This document shows, one piece after another, positions 16,226-25,858 of a DNA stretch of 33,728 nucleotides. A program made the position numbers and the translations under genes. Each line of letters begins with the position of its first letter. Position 1 is the first letter of the stretch. Under the pieces are notes generated by a model. That model did not search any database, was not told the DNA's origin, and saw only the letters and a program-made list of their open reading frames with translations. The stretch lies in NCBI RefSeq assembly GCF_000239795.1, contig NZ_CAFJ01000082.1:1-33728 (forward strand), in the 5' to 3' direction. The DNA is from Bradyrhizobium sp. STM 3809 (GTDB taxonomy: Bacteria; Pseudomonadota; Alphaproteobacteria; Rhizobiales; Xanthobacteraceae).

Positions 16226-16308
16226 GTCATGGCCGGGCTTGTCCCGGCCATCCACGTCGAGCGTCGCGCGCTCGGCTCGTGGATGCCCGGGTCAAGCCCG
16301 GGCATGAC
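16226..16308. repeat. GTCATGGCCGGG-type palindromic element
   Basis: An 83-base palindrome between the dehydratase and ilvN genes. It begins GTCATGGCCGGGCTTGTCCC, ends with CCCGGGCATGAC, and the inner arms CCATCCACG and CGTGGATG are complementary. Confidence 0.7.
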
Positions 16309-16333
16309 GATTTGAAATCCGATGGGGACACCA

Positions 16334-16876
16334 ATGAACCAGCCAGCCTCCGCCTATTTCATCGAAGACCGCCACGATCCGAACGAGACCCACACGCTCT
16401 CCGTCCTCGTGCAGAACGAGCCCGGCGTGCTCGCGCGGGTCATCGGCCTGTTCTCCGGGCGCGGCTACAACATCGAGAGCCTGACCGTCTCCGAGACCGA
16501 GAGCCAGAAGCACCTCTCGCGCATCACCATCGTCACGACCGGCACGCCGATGGTGATCCAGCAGATCAAGCATCAGCTCGATCGCATGATCCCGGTCTAC
16601 CGCGTCGTCGACATGACCTTGACCAAGCGGGCGATCGAGCGCGAGCTCGCGATGGTCAAGGTGCGCGGCATCGGCGAGCCGCGCGTGGAAGCGCTGCGGC
16701 TGGCAGATGCGTTCCGCGCCCGCGTCATCGACGCCACCACCGAGAGCTTTGTGTTCGAGATCACAGGCAACACCGACAAGATCAATCAATTCATCGATCT
16801 GATGCGTCCGCTCGGCCTGGTCGAAGTCGCCAGGACGGGGGTGGCGGCGATCGGGCGGGGATCGGAAGGGATGTGA
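16334..16876 (+). CDS. ilvN: Acetohydroxyacid synthase, small (regulatory) subunit
   Basis: 180 residues; activates IlvB and confers valine feedback control. The N-terminal ACT domain (about 20-95) shows HTLSVLVQNEPGVLARVIGL and GRGYNIESLTVSETE, the effector-binding region; the second domain contains LAMVKVRG and FVFEITGNTDKINQFIDLM. The start at 16334 has GGGGA upstream, while an ATG 12 bases earlier lacks a ribosome site. It is separated from ilvB by a dehydratase gene and two palindromic elements, unlike the usual adjacent ilvBN. A methyltransferase gene starts 3 bases after its stop. Confidence 0.96.
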   Translation: MNQPASAYFIEDRHDPNETHTLSVLVQNEPGVLARVIGLFSGRGYNIESLTVSETESQKHLSRITIVTTGTPMVIQQIKHQLDRMIPVYRVVDMTLTKRAIERELAMVKVRGIGEPRVEALRLADAFRARVIDATTESFVFEITGNTDKINQFIDLMRPLGLVEVARTGVAAIGRGSEGM

Positions 16877-16879
16877 GTC

Positions 16880-17569
16880 ATGCTGGCGCGCGACTGGTAC
16901 TACAACGAACGCAACCGGATCGGGCTCGATCATGCTGTGGCCTCGATCTACGGCTCGGGGGATGATGCCGACGAGCGCGCGCGCGCCGCGCTGAAGATGC
17001 TCGGCGTCAGGCCGGGCTGGCGGGTGGCCGACATCGGCTGCGGCAACGGCGTGCTGGCGACGGAAGCCGCGCTGATGGGGGCCGTGGTCGACGCCATCGA
17101 CATCTCGCCGGCGATGCTGGCGCTGACCAAGATCTACACGAGGGATCGCCGCACCGCGGTGCGGATGCACTCGGCCGGCCTGCTGTCGTTCGCCTATGAG
17201 CCGAACTCGTACGACCTGATCGCCAGCGAGTTCACGCTGCATCACCTGCCGGATTTCTGGAAGGCGGTGGCGCTGGCGCGGATCTTCGCGGCGCTCAAGC
17301 CCGGCGCGCAGTTCTTCCTGCGCGACATCGTCTATGTGTCGATGCCGGACGGCGCCGAGCGCACGGTCGAGCAATGGGCCGATTTCAACATCAAGAACCA
17401 CGACCTCGCGCGCGACAGCGTCATCACCCACATGCGCGACGAGAACTCCACCTTCGCCTGGGTGATGGAGCGCATGCTGAGCGAAGTCGGCTTCGTGACG
17501 GTGTCCGCCGACTACCACGCCCCGATGCACGCGACCTACGTGCTGCAGAAGCCGGCGGGGCAGGGCTGA
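16880..17569 (+). CDS. Class I SAM-dependent methyltransferase
   Basis: 229 residues with a Rossmann methyltransferase core. Motif I VADIGCGNGVLA (49-60) binds SAM, the acidic end of strand 2 is AIDISPAM, and the post-I motif reads LIASEFTLHHLPDFWKAV, as in UbiE/Methyltransf_11 proteins. An N-terminal helical region (about 1-45) precedes it. It starts 3 bases after ilvN, so it is almost surely in the same transcript, but its substrate is unknown and no role in branched-chain synthesis is known to me. The C-terminus ends in HATYVLQKP. Confidence 0.85.
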   Translation: MLARDWYYNERNRIGLDHAVASIYGSGDDADERARAALKMLGVRPGWRVADIGCGNGVLATEAALMGAVVDAIDISPAMLALTKIYTRDRRTAVRMHSAGLLSFAYEPNSYDLIASEFTLHHLPDFWKAVALARIFAALKPGAQFFLRDIVYVSMPDGAERTVEQWADFNIKNHDLARDSVITHMRDENSTFAWVMERMLSEVGFVTVSADYHAPMHATYVLQKPAGQG

Positions 17570-17675
17570 AGCGAGGCGGTGGCGAACTTGGCAAACATCA
17601 GTGGCGTGGGTGCCCAGCGATTCAAGGGGACAGCTCGGCCGTGTGTGGGGCGGGTACCAGTGCGCGCGGCCATCC

Positions 17676-17777
17676 TTCGAGACGCCCGCCTATGGCGGGC
17701 TCCTCAGGATGAGGTCTTGCTGCGCGGTGAGATGTTTCTCCTCATGGTGAGGAGCGCCGTCTTCGGCGCGTCTCGAA
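17676..17777. repeat. TTCGAGACGC-type palindromic element
   Basis: Bounded by perfect 10-base inverted ends TTCGAGACGC (17676-17685) and GCGTCTCGAA (17768-17777), with inner complementary arms GCTCCTCA and TGAGGAGC. It fills most of the gap before the LysE gene. Confidence 0.7.
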
Positions 17778-17816
17778 CCATGGGGCCCCGCCGAAGCGCG
17801 TTGGAGTAGGCGAGTA

Positions 17817-18419
17817 ATGTCCCAGCAGCTCCTCATCGCTTTCGTCACCTTCGCCTTCGTGATGGCGTTCACGCCGGGGCCGAACAACATCATGCTGCTG
17901 TCGTCGGGCGTGACCCATGGCTTCCGCCGCACGGTGCCGCACATGATGGGCGTCAGCTTCGGCTTCGCCTTCATGGTCGGCGCCGTCGGCTTCGGCCTCG
18001 CGACCGTGTTCATCCGTTACCCGGTCCTGCAGGACGTGCTGAAATATCTCGGTGCCGCCTATCTGATCTACCTGGCGATCGCGATCGCCTTCTCCGGATC
18101 GGCCAAGCCGGACGAGACCCGCCCGCGCGGTCCGATGTCGTTCTGGGGCGCGGCGCTGTTTCAATGGGTCAACGCGAAAGGCTGGGTGATGGTGATCAGC
18201 ACCATCACCGCCTATGCCGCAATCGCGCGCTTTCCCGCCAATGTTGCATTGCAGGTCGCGATCAGCTTCGTGATGGCGGTGGCCTCGACCATCACCTGGA
18301 CCCTGTTCGGCACCGCGCTGCGGCCGCTGCTCAGCTCGGAACGGGCGGTCCGCGCCTTCAACATCGTCATGGCGGTGCTGCTGCTCGCCTCGCTCTATCC
18401 CGTGTTCATGGACGCATGA
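17817..18419 (+). CDS. LysE/RhtB-family amino acid exporter
   Basis: A 200-residue inner-membrane protein with about six membrane segments. The family signature FTPGPNNIMLLSSGVTHGFR lies at residues 18-37, and LKYLGAAYLIYLAIAI (about 73-88) is the second conserved helix. LysE/RhtB proteins export amino acids or related amines such as lysine, threonine, homoserine and leucine. The location between ilvN and ilvC suggests a branched-chain amino acid or precursor as cargo, but this is inference from position. The start ATG at 17817 has GGAG upstream. A palindromic element separates it from the methyltransferase gene. Confidence 0.88.
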   Translation: MSQQLLIAFVTFAFVMAFTPGPNNIMLLSSGVTHGFRRTVPHMMGVSFGFAFMVGAVGFGLATVFIRYPVLQDVLKYLGAAYLIYLAIAIAFSGSAKPDETRPRGPMSFWGAALFQWVNAKGWVMVISTITAYAAIARFPANVALQVAISFVMAVASTITWTLFGTALRPLLSSERAVRAFNIVMAVLLLASLYPVFMDA

Positions 18420-18458
18420 GGAAGGCCGCCGCCATGCGAGATCGGGGTTTCCAAGTAA

Positions 18459-19589
<1,131 letters not shown>

Positions 19590-19648
19590 GCGGTCGCGAT
19601 GATCAGTCGGGAGTGCGGATACCGCGCTCCCGATCTGCGGCTCAATCG

Positions 19649-19681
19649 AAAGCCTCCGTCCTCGCAGGGCGGAGGCTTTTT
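19649..19681 (+). terminator. Intrinsic terminator of ilvC
   Basis: A perfect 10-pair stem, AAAGCCTCCG (19649-19658) with CGGAGGCTTT (19670-19679), 11-base loop, then a run of T to 19681. It is 60 bases after the ilvC stop. Confidence 0.9.
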
Positions 19682-19736
19682 CGTCGCTGCAGCAAAACTG
19701 AACGGTCCAGCCCGGCTGCCTGCGAAAACCAATGCT

Positions 19737-19859
19737 GTCGTCCCCGCGAACGCGGGGACCCATAACCACCGTCGCCGGTGATGACCCATGACGGCAACTC
19801 CGACCTGCGTCCGCCAACTCACATCACGCGGTATGGGTCCCTGCGTTCGCAGGGACGAC
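19737..19859. repeat. GTCGTCCC-type palindromic element, copy 2
   Basis: Ends GTCGTCCC (19737-19744) and GGGACGAC (19852-19859), each with its own short hairpin. The right half, from CATCACGCGGTATGGGTCCC to the end, is almost identical to that of the copy at 30704-30833, while the centre differs. It lies between ilvC and the convergent DUF2336 gene; the 335-base gap holds only this and the ilvC terminator. Confidence 0.75.
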
Positions 19860-19924
19860 GGCGGAAAGTGGGGCGCCAGCGGAGCATCAGGGGGAGGCCA
19901 GGCGTCAGCGCCCGCCAGCCCCGC

Positions 19925-21037
19925 TCACTTCTCCACCTTGTTGTGCACCATCCAGAACCGCAGGGTGCGCTGGGCGGTGTCGAGCGACAGGCGGCCGTAG
20001 TCGCGCTCGGCGAGCTTGAGGGTCTCGCTGTCGATGGCGTGCTTGATCGGACGGTGGGTCAGGATCTTTGCCACCACGGACCAGGTCAGCCCGGCGGCCC
20101 GGCAAGGGATCAGCACGATATCGGTGCGCGGGCCCTCCAGCACCTTGGCCATCATCTCCGTGGGAACGTTGTTGAGCAGGCCCAGCGCTGCGGCGACCTC
20201 GGCGAAGCGGCGGGTCTCGGCGAAGAAGCCGATCGCCGCATCGTTCAGCTCCTTCAGTCCCTTCATGCGCTTGACGGCCTCTTCGGCCAGCGTGAAGTCG
20301 CGCCCGATCAGGCCTCCGTCGCTGCGCGCGACGTCCGCGATGGCCTTGAGGACCTTCTTGATCTCCTGCTGCAGCGCCGGTGGCGCCGAGGCCAACAGCT
20401 TGCTGCGCACGGAATCGGTGGCGCGGCGGAGCAGGTCGCGCAGGTGCCTGTCGGGCAGATCGACGCGCAGGCCAATGATCTCGGTGAGCTCGTCGTCGTC
20501 CTGGGCATGCGCCATCATCCCGGAATAGCCGGTGTCCGAGAACCGCGCGGTCTGGTTGTTGGCGAGCTTGTGGATGACCCGGCGTTCGCCGCGGTCGACG
20601 ATGATGTCGGTGATCGCCTCGGTGAGGTGCGGGCGGCTGGAGATCGCCATCAGGTGGTCCTGGCCCTTGGTCGCCGCGACCTCGGCCAGCGTATGCTCGG
20701 TCAGTCGGGTCGAGTGCATCAGCACGCTTTCGGCGACCGAGATCTCATCATCGCGCGCCAGCTGCTGGATGACGTCGATCGGAGCGAAATCGACCGGCGC
20801 GAGGTGCTTGCTGAGCTCGGCCCGCGCCCGGGTCTCGACGCGCGAGACCAGCATGCACAGCACGTTGTCGAACACTTTGATCTGATCGTCGCTGAGGCGT
20901 TCGCCATCGTGCAGGAACAGGCTCGTGACCTGGCGCAATGTGTTGACGCGTTTCTCCGACGAGCCGCTGCGGACGGCGTCCTCGAGCTCGCTGATGATCG
21001 AGTGTTCTGAAGGTGGAAGCTGTTCTGGCTGATGCAC
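19925..21037 (-). CDS. DUF2336 domain protein
   Basis: 370 residues from the GTG at 21037; the frame is open to 21178 but the additional N-terminus is Ser/Arg/Cys-rich and does not look native, so the start is uncertain. The recognisable region begins EHSIISELEDAVRSGSSEKR. The body is an all-helical, repeat-like fold with LAPVDFAPIDVIQQLARDDE, STRLTEHTLAEVA, VDRGERRVIHKLANNQTARFS and a conserved C-terminus ERDYGRLSLDTAQRTLRFW. This matches DUF2336, a family of alphaproteobacterial cytoplasmic proteins without an assigned function. There is no signal peptide or membrane segment. It stands alone, convergent with ilvC. Confidence 0.8.
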   Translation of the reverse strand: MHQPEQLPPSEHSIISELEDAVRSGSSEKRVNTLRQVTSLFLHDGERLSDDQIKVFDNVLCMLVSRVETRARAELSKHLAPVDFAPIDVIQQLARDDEISVAESVLMHSTRLTEHTLAEVAATKGQDHLMAISSRPHLTEAITDIIVDRGERRVIHKLANNQTARFSDTGYSGMMAHAQDDDELTEIIGLRVDLPDRHLRDLLRRATDSVRSKLLASAPPALQQEIKKVLKAIADVARSDGGLIGRDFTLAEEAVKRMKGLKELNDAAIGFFAETRRFAEVAAALGLLNNVPTEMMAKVLEGPRTDIVLIPCRAAGLTWSVVAKILTHRPIKHAIDSETLKLAERDYGRLSLDTAQRTLRFWMVHNKVEK

Positions 21038-21581
21038 TTTGGCGCTCGTCTGGTCCGGATGTCCGGAGCGGCAGCGACGCGCAGGTGGCCCGCTGCAGCT
21101 TTGCCCGGCCGAGCCAGTTTTCGCCATGGGCCATAACAATGCGTTAGGGGAGGAGGGCGTAGTACTCCGGAGAAACACGGATACGGAAAATTAAGACGAT
21201 GCGTGTAGGGCTCGCAGATGCGTGAACCCCCGCCGGCGACGATTCTGCGGAATCTTCGGCAAATCCTGCTCCTGCGGTTTGCTCGGCGCGGCGCCCGGAC
21301 CGGGACCGCGTGGCTGAAAGGTTAATGATCTCATAAGGTCTTCAGCCTTTGTTCATCCGGTTTGCCCACTGCCGCCGACGTCACCTCAGCTGTCATCTCC
21401 TCAAGAATCGAAACCTAAATCACATTCTTGCCGCAGGCCTCTGCATTGGACGGCCGTGGCCGCCGACGCGCGCGTCATACGCAGCGGGACGATGGAAGGG
21501 GCCTGACCTCAGGCCGCAAATCAGCACCAGCATTTCGCCGCATCCCGTGCGATAATCGGCGAGCAACTCTTTGAGGCCGCC
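21038..21581. other. Divergent intergenic region between DUF2336 and SDR genes
   Basis: No gene is supported here. It holds an inverted pair GGCTGAA / TTCAGCC (21312-21318, 21341-21347) followed by TTTGTT, which could be a weak terminator on the plus strand, and a 16-base operator-like dyad at 21500-21515, listed separately. I cannot name a clear promoter. Confidence 0.5.
21500..21515 (+). promoter_or_regulatory. Operator-like dyad upstream of the SDR gene
   Basis: GGCCTGA-CC-TCAGGCC: perfect 7-base arms with a 2-base centre, 66 bases before the SDR start. The short centre favours a protein-binding dyad over an RNA hairpin. No regulator gene is adjacent. Confidence 0.35.
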
Positions 21582-22439
21582 ATGAAATCCGTCGTCATCA
21601 CCGGGGCATCCACCGGCATCGGCTACGCCTGTTCGAAGCTCCTGCTGGCACGCGGCTTCCGCGTGTTCGGGAGCGTTCGCAAGCCCGATGATGCCGAGCG
21701 GCTGCGCGGCGAGCTCGGTCCCCATTTCACGCCGCTGCTGTTCGACGTGACCGATGAGGCGGCGGTGAAGGCCGCGGCCGGCGAGGTGCGCGCGGCGCTC
21801 AACGGCGAGGCGCTCGCCGGGCTGGTGAACAATGCCGGCATTGCCGTCGCCGGGCCGGTCACCGAGCTGCCGGTCGCGCAGTTCCGCCACCAGATGGAGG
21901 TCAACGTCATCGGCCCCGTCATCGCCACCCAGGCGTTCGCGCCGCTGCTCGGTGCCGATCCGGCGATGACCGGGCCGCGCGGGCGGATCGTCATGATCAG
22001 CTCGGTGGCGGGCCGCAACGGCAATCCGCTGATGGCGCCGTATTCGACCTCCAAGCACGCGGTCGAGGGTCTGTCCGAGAGCCTGCGACGCGAGCTGATG
22101 CTGTTCGGCATCGACGTCATCATCATTGCGCCGGGGGCGGTGAAGACGCCGATCTGGGCCAAGGCCGAGGAGGTCGACCTGTCGCCCTACCAGAGCTCGC
22201 CGTTCTTTCCGGCGTTGCAGAAGGTGCGCGGCTTCATGCTGAGTCTGGCCAAGACCGGGCTGCCGGCCGAGACCATCGGCGAGCGGGTGTTCGAGGCGCT
22301 CACGGCGGCCGCGCCCAAGGTCCGCTATGAGATCGCGCCGGATCCGCTGCGGCAATCGATCGTCCGGATGCTGCCCAAGCGGACCGTCGACGGCATCATC
22401 GCCAAGCGGCTCGGCCTCGTGCCGGGGACCAAGGCCTGA
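21582..22439 (+). CDS. Short-chain dehydrogenase/reductase
   Basis: 285 residues, classical SDR. Cofactor motif TGASTGIG (7-14), NNAG near residue 86, catalytic Ser in MISSVAG and the YSTSK pair Tyr154/Lys158. Arg30-like positions after strand 2 (SVRKPDDAERL) suggest NADP(H). The C-terminal extension (LPKRTVDGIIAKRLGLV) resembles SDRs acting on lipid-like or steroid-like substrates, but the substrate cannot be read. The stop overlaps the next start by one base (TGATG), coupling it to a 95-residue unknown protein. A dyad at 21500 may regulate the pair. Confidence 0.88.
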   Translation: MKSVVITGASTGIGYACSKLLLARGFRVFGSVRKPDDAERLRGELGPHFTPLLFDVTDEAAVKAAAGEVRAALNGEALAGLVNNAGIAVAGPVTELPVAQFRHQMEVNVIGPVIATQAFAPLLGADPAMTGPRGRIVMISSVAGRNGNPLMAPYSTSKHAVEGLSESLRRELMLFGIDVIIIAPGAVKTPIWAKAEEVDLSPYQSSPFFPALQKVRGFMLSLAKTGLPAETIGERVFEALTAAAPKVRYEIAPDPLRQSIVRMLPKRTVDGIIAKRLGLVPGTKA

Positions 22440-22726
22440 TGTCCGTGGTCGCGACGACCGGCAAGACCCAGGCGGAGCTCACCCGGCTGGTCGAGGAGGC
22501 CATCCGCGCCCAGCCGGGCTGCGAAACCGCGCGCGTGCCCGCCGTCCAGGCGCTCGACGTTCGCAGCGGCCGCAACTGGGAGATCCCGCACGTCGTTCTT
22601 GGCGACAGCCTGATCAGCGATGTCGACCGCGCCGTGATGAGCGTGCAGCGCCGGCTCGGGCGGGAGTTTCACCTCGAACCGGAGGTCGAGCCGTCCACCC
22701 CCCCGATCGCGGGCCATCCGGAGTAG
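22439..22726 (+). CDS. Conserved-looking hypothetical protein, coupled to SDR
   Basis: 95 residues; I do not recognise the family. It has no signal peptide or membrane segment. It reads as a compact mixed helix/strand protein: a helix TQAELTRLVEEAIRAQ (about 10-25), a Cys-containing loop, VPAVQALDV, then NWEIPHVVLGDSLISDVDRA (about 46-65), which has a pattern of strand then helix, and a Pro/Glu-rich tail. Its start sits inside the stop of the SDR gene, so the two are translated together. It could be an accessory factor of the dehydrogenase; this rests only on the overlap. Confidence 0.6.
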   Translation: MSVVATTGKTQAELTRLVEEAIRAQPGCETARVPAVQALDVRSGRNWEIPHVVLGDSLISDVDRAVMSVQRRLGREFHLEPEVEPSTPPIAGHPE

Positions 22727-22893
22727 CTGCTCCGGACCGCATGCGGCGCGCGGGCCGCCATCGCGACCCCACCCGCGGCGTCGTGAGATTTTCCCGCCGC
22801 GCGTCGGGACGCCGTCCGGTTCGGTGGCGGGCCGGCTCGTCCAGCGTCGATGCTCCGCACCATCCTTTACGCAATACCCTTGGGGAGACGCGC

Positions 22894-23022
22894 ATGGCAG
22901 ACCTTCGCATCGCTGCGCCCAGTCGCGACGCAGGCGCAGCGCTCGGCCTGACCGACACCGAGCAGAAGGGGCTGCGCGCATGGCGAGCGGATTGGCGATC
23001 GCACCGCTTCGTGTTGCGATGA
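22894..23022 (+). CDS. Possible 42-residue small protein
   Basis: A short frame (MADLRIAAPSRDAGAALGL, ending RADWRSHRFVLR) with a well-placed GGGGAG 7 bases before its ATG. It is soluble, with a helical C-terminal half rich in Arg and Trp. The ribosome site supports it; the length makes chance possible. The 167-base gap before it and the 265 bases after it hold no other recognisable element. Function unknown. Confidence 0.4.
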   Translation: MADLRIAAPSRDAGAALGLTDTEQKGLRAWRADWRSHRFVLR

Positions 23023-23287
23023 CCGCCGGTCCCTAAGCAGCGTCGGGCCGCACTCACGAGAATCAACATTTGCCGCTCGTTGCGCGCGTGTGGAAGCGGA
23101 GCAACAAGCGGCCGGCAAGCCGCCATCGCCATGGAAATTTTGTGCGGCATGGGATGGCGCGTAAGCCGTGGAATTGTCGAGGCTATTGGATCGGTCGCAG
23201 GCGCGACCCGGTGGTTGTGCGGAAATCGAACGTCGTATTTTACACACGATTGGTTTTTTCGATGCAGCTTCCTGCGGGGGCATCGGA

Positions 23288-23869
23288 ATGTTCGATTATC
23301 ACTTTCTTGGGCTAGCGGTTGACGGCCAGATCGCATTGCTGTTCACGGCCGCCGCAGCGAAGGCACCGCGCCGTCGCGCGTCGCGGGCACCGGCGCGTCT
23401 CGCCGGCGGTCTTGCGGCCGTTCTGCTGGCGACCGCCATCGCCCTGGCGATGTACGTCATCTGGCTGGAATTGCCGGGGCTGCGGACCGAGGGCGAGGTC
23501 GTCACGATCCGGGTGGATGGCTATGACCCCGGCCGGGAGCCGACCTACTATCCCGTGATCGAGTTCGCGAGCGCGTCCGGGGCGCTGGTGCGCTTCGAGG
23601 ATTTCGGCGGCAGCTCGCCGCGTTATCGCGTCGGCGACCGGGTCATGGTGCGCTATCGCGGCGACGATGCGTCGCCCTTCGCGATCGTGGAGCGTGATCG
23701 CGGCTCCAATCTGCTGCTGCCCCTGCTGCCGCTCTGTGGCGCGCTGTGGTTCGGATGGCCGTTCATCCGGCGGATGCCGCAGCGTCTCAGGGCCGGGACA
23801 TCCGGCGGTGCAGCACCGCAGGCCGCGCGCGGCGCGGTGCGGCCGCAGCGGCGGATGATGAACGTCTGA
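23288..23869 (+). CDS. DUF3592-like membrane protein
   Basis: 193 residues from ATG 23288; the frame is open to 23168 but that part is Cys/Arg-rich and not protein-like. There are two membrane segments, about residues 38-58 (LAAVLLATAIALAMYVIWLE) and 140-158 (LLLPLLPLCGALWFGWPF), with an extracytoplasmic beta-rich domain between (TEGEVVTIRVDGYDPG, YYPVIEFASASG, YRVGDRVMVRYRGDD). This layout and the Y-x-P-V-V/I-E-F and VGDxVxVxY words fit DUF3592, a membrane family without a known function. The first 30 residues (MFDYHFLGLAV) may be a short extra hydrophobic segment. It stands alone. Confidence 0.7.
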   Translation: MFDYHFLGLAVDGQIALLFTAAAAKAPRRRASRAPARLAGGLAAVLLATAIALAMYVIWLELPGLRTEGEVVTIRVDGYDPGREPTYYPVIEFASASGALVRFEDFGGSSPRYRVGDRVMVRYRGDDASPFAIVERDRGSNLLLPLLPLCGALWFGWPFIRRMPQRLRAGTSGGAAPQAARGAVRPQRRMMNV

Positions 23870-23958
23870 CAACAGCCGCAACGCTTGATGGCCGATCGCA
23901 TCGCTGCTGCGATGCCAGACGCTGGCGCTGCTCCGGGCAAATCCGGACTGTTGTTATT

Positions 23959-23982
23959 TGTGACGATTTCATTACGGTCACA
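23959..23982 (+). promoter_or_regulatory. Inverted repeat overlapping the sulfatase-like gene start
   Basis: TGTGAC (23959-23964) and GTCACA (23977-23982) with 12 bases between. The right arm contains the first base of the proposed ATG. It could be a regulator site or an RNA hairpin hiding the start. Symmetry is seen; function is inferred. Confidence 0.3.
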
Positions 23983-25757
23983 TGACAGGATCGGTGTCCT
24001 CGATCGCCGGCATGCGCCGGCGAGGGGCATCTCCTATCGACCGCCTGATGTCACTCAGTCCGAACCACGACCCCATCCCGACGCTCACGGCGGCCAGCGC
24101 GACGCGCTCGAACATGGCGCGGCTGTCGGCTGTCGCTGCGCCCCACGTCGCCGCGCTGGCCTTGATGCTGCACACCGAGACCGATTTCGGCTCCCGGCTC
24201 GGCTTCGTGCTGGCATGGGGCATCCTGAACGGGTTCTGGCTGGTGCTGCTGCGGCGGCCGGCGGTGTCGGGCGCGCTGGCGCTGACCATGGTGGTGGTGC
24301 TGGTGCTGCTGTCGCAGCTCAAGCATGCCGTGGTCCAGATGACCGCGAATTTCGTCGACGTCATGCTGATCGACCACGACAGCGCGGCGTTCCTGTTCAC
24401 GATCTTTCCGAACCTCAAGCTGTCGGTGCTGGTGGCCGCAGCCGTCGTGCTGCCGCTGATGGCTCTGCTGTGGTGGGCCGATCCGTTCCGCGTGGCGCGG
24501 CTGCCGGCGCTGGCCGGCAAGCTCGCCTGCCTCGCGGCGCTGACCTTGTATTCGCTGAACTGGCGCGACGAGGCCTGGCGCGGCTACTACGACGACGGCT
24601 ATCTCTCCAAATTCGCGCGCTCCGGCGTCACGGCGGTATCGGATTTCCTCGCCAACGGCTTCATGGAGTCGGATGCCACGGCCGACCGCAAGCTGGCCGC
24701 CTTCGTTCCGGATTCCTGCCATCCCGCCGGACGGCGCCCGAACATCGTGCTGATCCACGACGAGTCGAGCTTCGACATCCGCGCGGCCGCCGGCATCAAG
24801 GTGCCGGACGGCTACGGCAGCCACTTCAAGTCCTATGACGGCAAGGCGCGCCAGTTCATGGCGGAGAGCAATGGCGGGCCGAGCTGGTTCACCGAATACA
24901 ACGTGCTCGCCGGCCTGTCGTCGCGCTCGTTCGGCCGCTTCGCCTATTTCGTGACGCGCGTCGCGTCGGGTCGCGTCGAGCGTGGCCTGCCGCTTTCGCT
25001 GCGAAATTGCGGCTACGACACTTTGTCGCTGTATCCCGCGCATGGCGCCTTCATGAGCGCGCGCAGCTTCCAGACCACGGTCGGCGTCGACCGCTTCCTC
25101 GATGCGCGCGACCTCGGCGCCAAGGGCGTCGAGCCCGACGGCTTCTTCTACGACGCCGCGCTCGACCTGATGCAGCAGCGCAAGCCGGGCAAGCCGCTGT
25201 TCATGTTCGTCTACCTCGCCGCCAACCATTTTCCCTGGGAGACCACGTTCCGGCCCGACCTGACGCCGTCCTGGCGCGCGCCCGGCAATGCGCCTGCGAT
25301 CGACGAATATCTGCGGCGGCAGGCGATGAGCGCGTCGGACTATCAGCGCTTCCTGGCCAATCTGAAGAAACGGTTCGGCGACCAGCCGTTCCTGATCGTG
25401 CGCTATGGCGACCACCAGCCGGAGTTCTCGCCGCACATCCTCGATCCCAAGCTCGACGAGGCCGGCATCGGCGAGAAGCTCGAGACCTATGATCCGCGCT
25501 ATTATCAGACCTATTACGCCATCGACGCCGTGAATTTCGAACCGCGCCAGAGCAGCGCCGTGATGGACAGGATCGATGCCGCCTATCTGCCGCTGGTCAC
25601 GCTCGAGGCCGCCGGCATTCCGCTCGATCCGTCCTTCGCCGAGCAGAAGGACATCATGCAGCGCTGCAAGGGCGTGTTCTACGCCTGCGGCGACGGCGCC
25701 GAGGCCCGCCGCCTCAATCGCATGCTGATCGATGCCGACATGATCCGGGGACTGTAG
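23982..25757 (+). CDS. Sulfatase-fold membrane enzyme (phosphoethanolamine/phosphoglycerol transferase-like)
   Basis: 591 residues if ATG 23982 is the start; in-frame ATGs at 24048 and 24114 are alternatives because no start has a clear ribosome site. The N-terminal part has about four membrane segments (roughly 71-90, 97-113, 147-166, 180-192). The C-terminal extracytoplasmic domain is alkaline-phosphatase/sulfatase fold: NIVLIHDESSF with Asp260/Glu261, a nucleophile region GGPSWFTEYNVLAGLS near Ser301, AANHFPWE with His416, and RYGDHQPEFSP with Asp477/His478 as metal ligands. Such enzymes modify lipid A, periplasmic glucans or teichoic acids. Substrate not readable. No operon partners are evident. 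Confidence 0.8.
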   Translation: MTGSVSSIAGMRRRGASPIDRLMSLSPNHDPIPTLTAASATRSNMARLSAVAAPHVAALALMLHTETDFGSRLGFVLAWGILNGFWLVLLRRPAVSGALALTMVVVLVLLSQLKHAVVQMTANFVDVMLIDHDSAAFLFTIFPNLKLSVLVAAAVVLPLMALLWWADPFRVARLPALAGKLACLAALTLYSLNWRDEAWRGYYDDGYLSKFARSGVTAVSDFLANGFMESDATADRKLAAFVPDSCHPAGRRPNIVLIHDESSFDIRAAAGIKVPDGYGSHFKSYDGKARQFMAESNGGPSWFTEYNVLAGLSSRSFGRFAYFVTRVASGRVERGLPLSLRNCGYDTLSLYPAHGAFMSARSFQTTVGVDRFLDARDLGAKGVEPDGFFYDAALDLMQQRKPGKPLFMFVYLAANHFPWETTFRPDLTPSWRAPGNAPAIDEYLRRQAMSASDYQRFLANLKKRFGDQPFLIVRYGDHQPEFSPHILDPKLDEAGIGEKLETYDPRYYQTYYAIDAVNFEPRQSSAVMDRIDAAYLPLVTLEAAGIPLDPSFAEQKDIMQRCKGVFYACGDGAEARRLNRMLIDADMIRGL

Positions 25758-25858
25758 GGCCACGACCTCACGACATTGCGATCTCCCATGCCAGCGGAGC
25801 ATTGCCGCCGCCGCGGGGCTGGGCTACCGGTGTCCGTCATCAGACAGGGAGGTCCGAT

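Noticed and set aside
21127..21178. Longer start for the DUF2336 protein
   Set aside because: The first 45 residues are Ser/Arg/Cys-rich with no ribosome site and no resemblance to family members, whose sequence begins near EHSIISELE. Not fully excluded.
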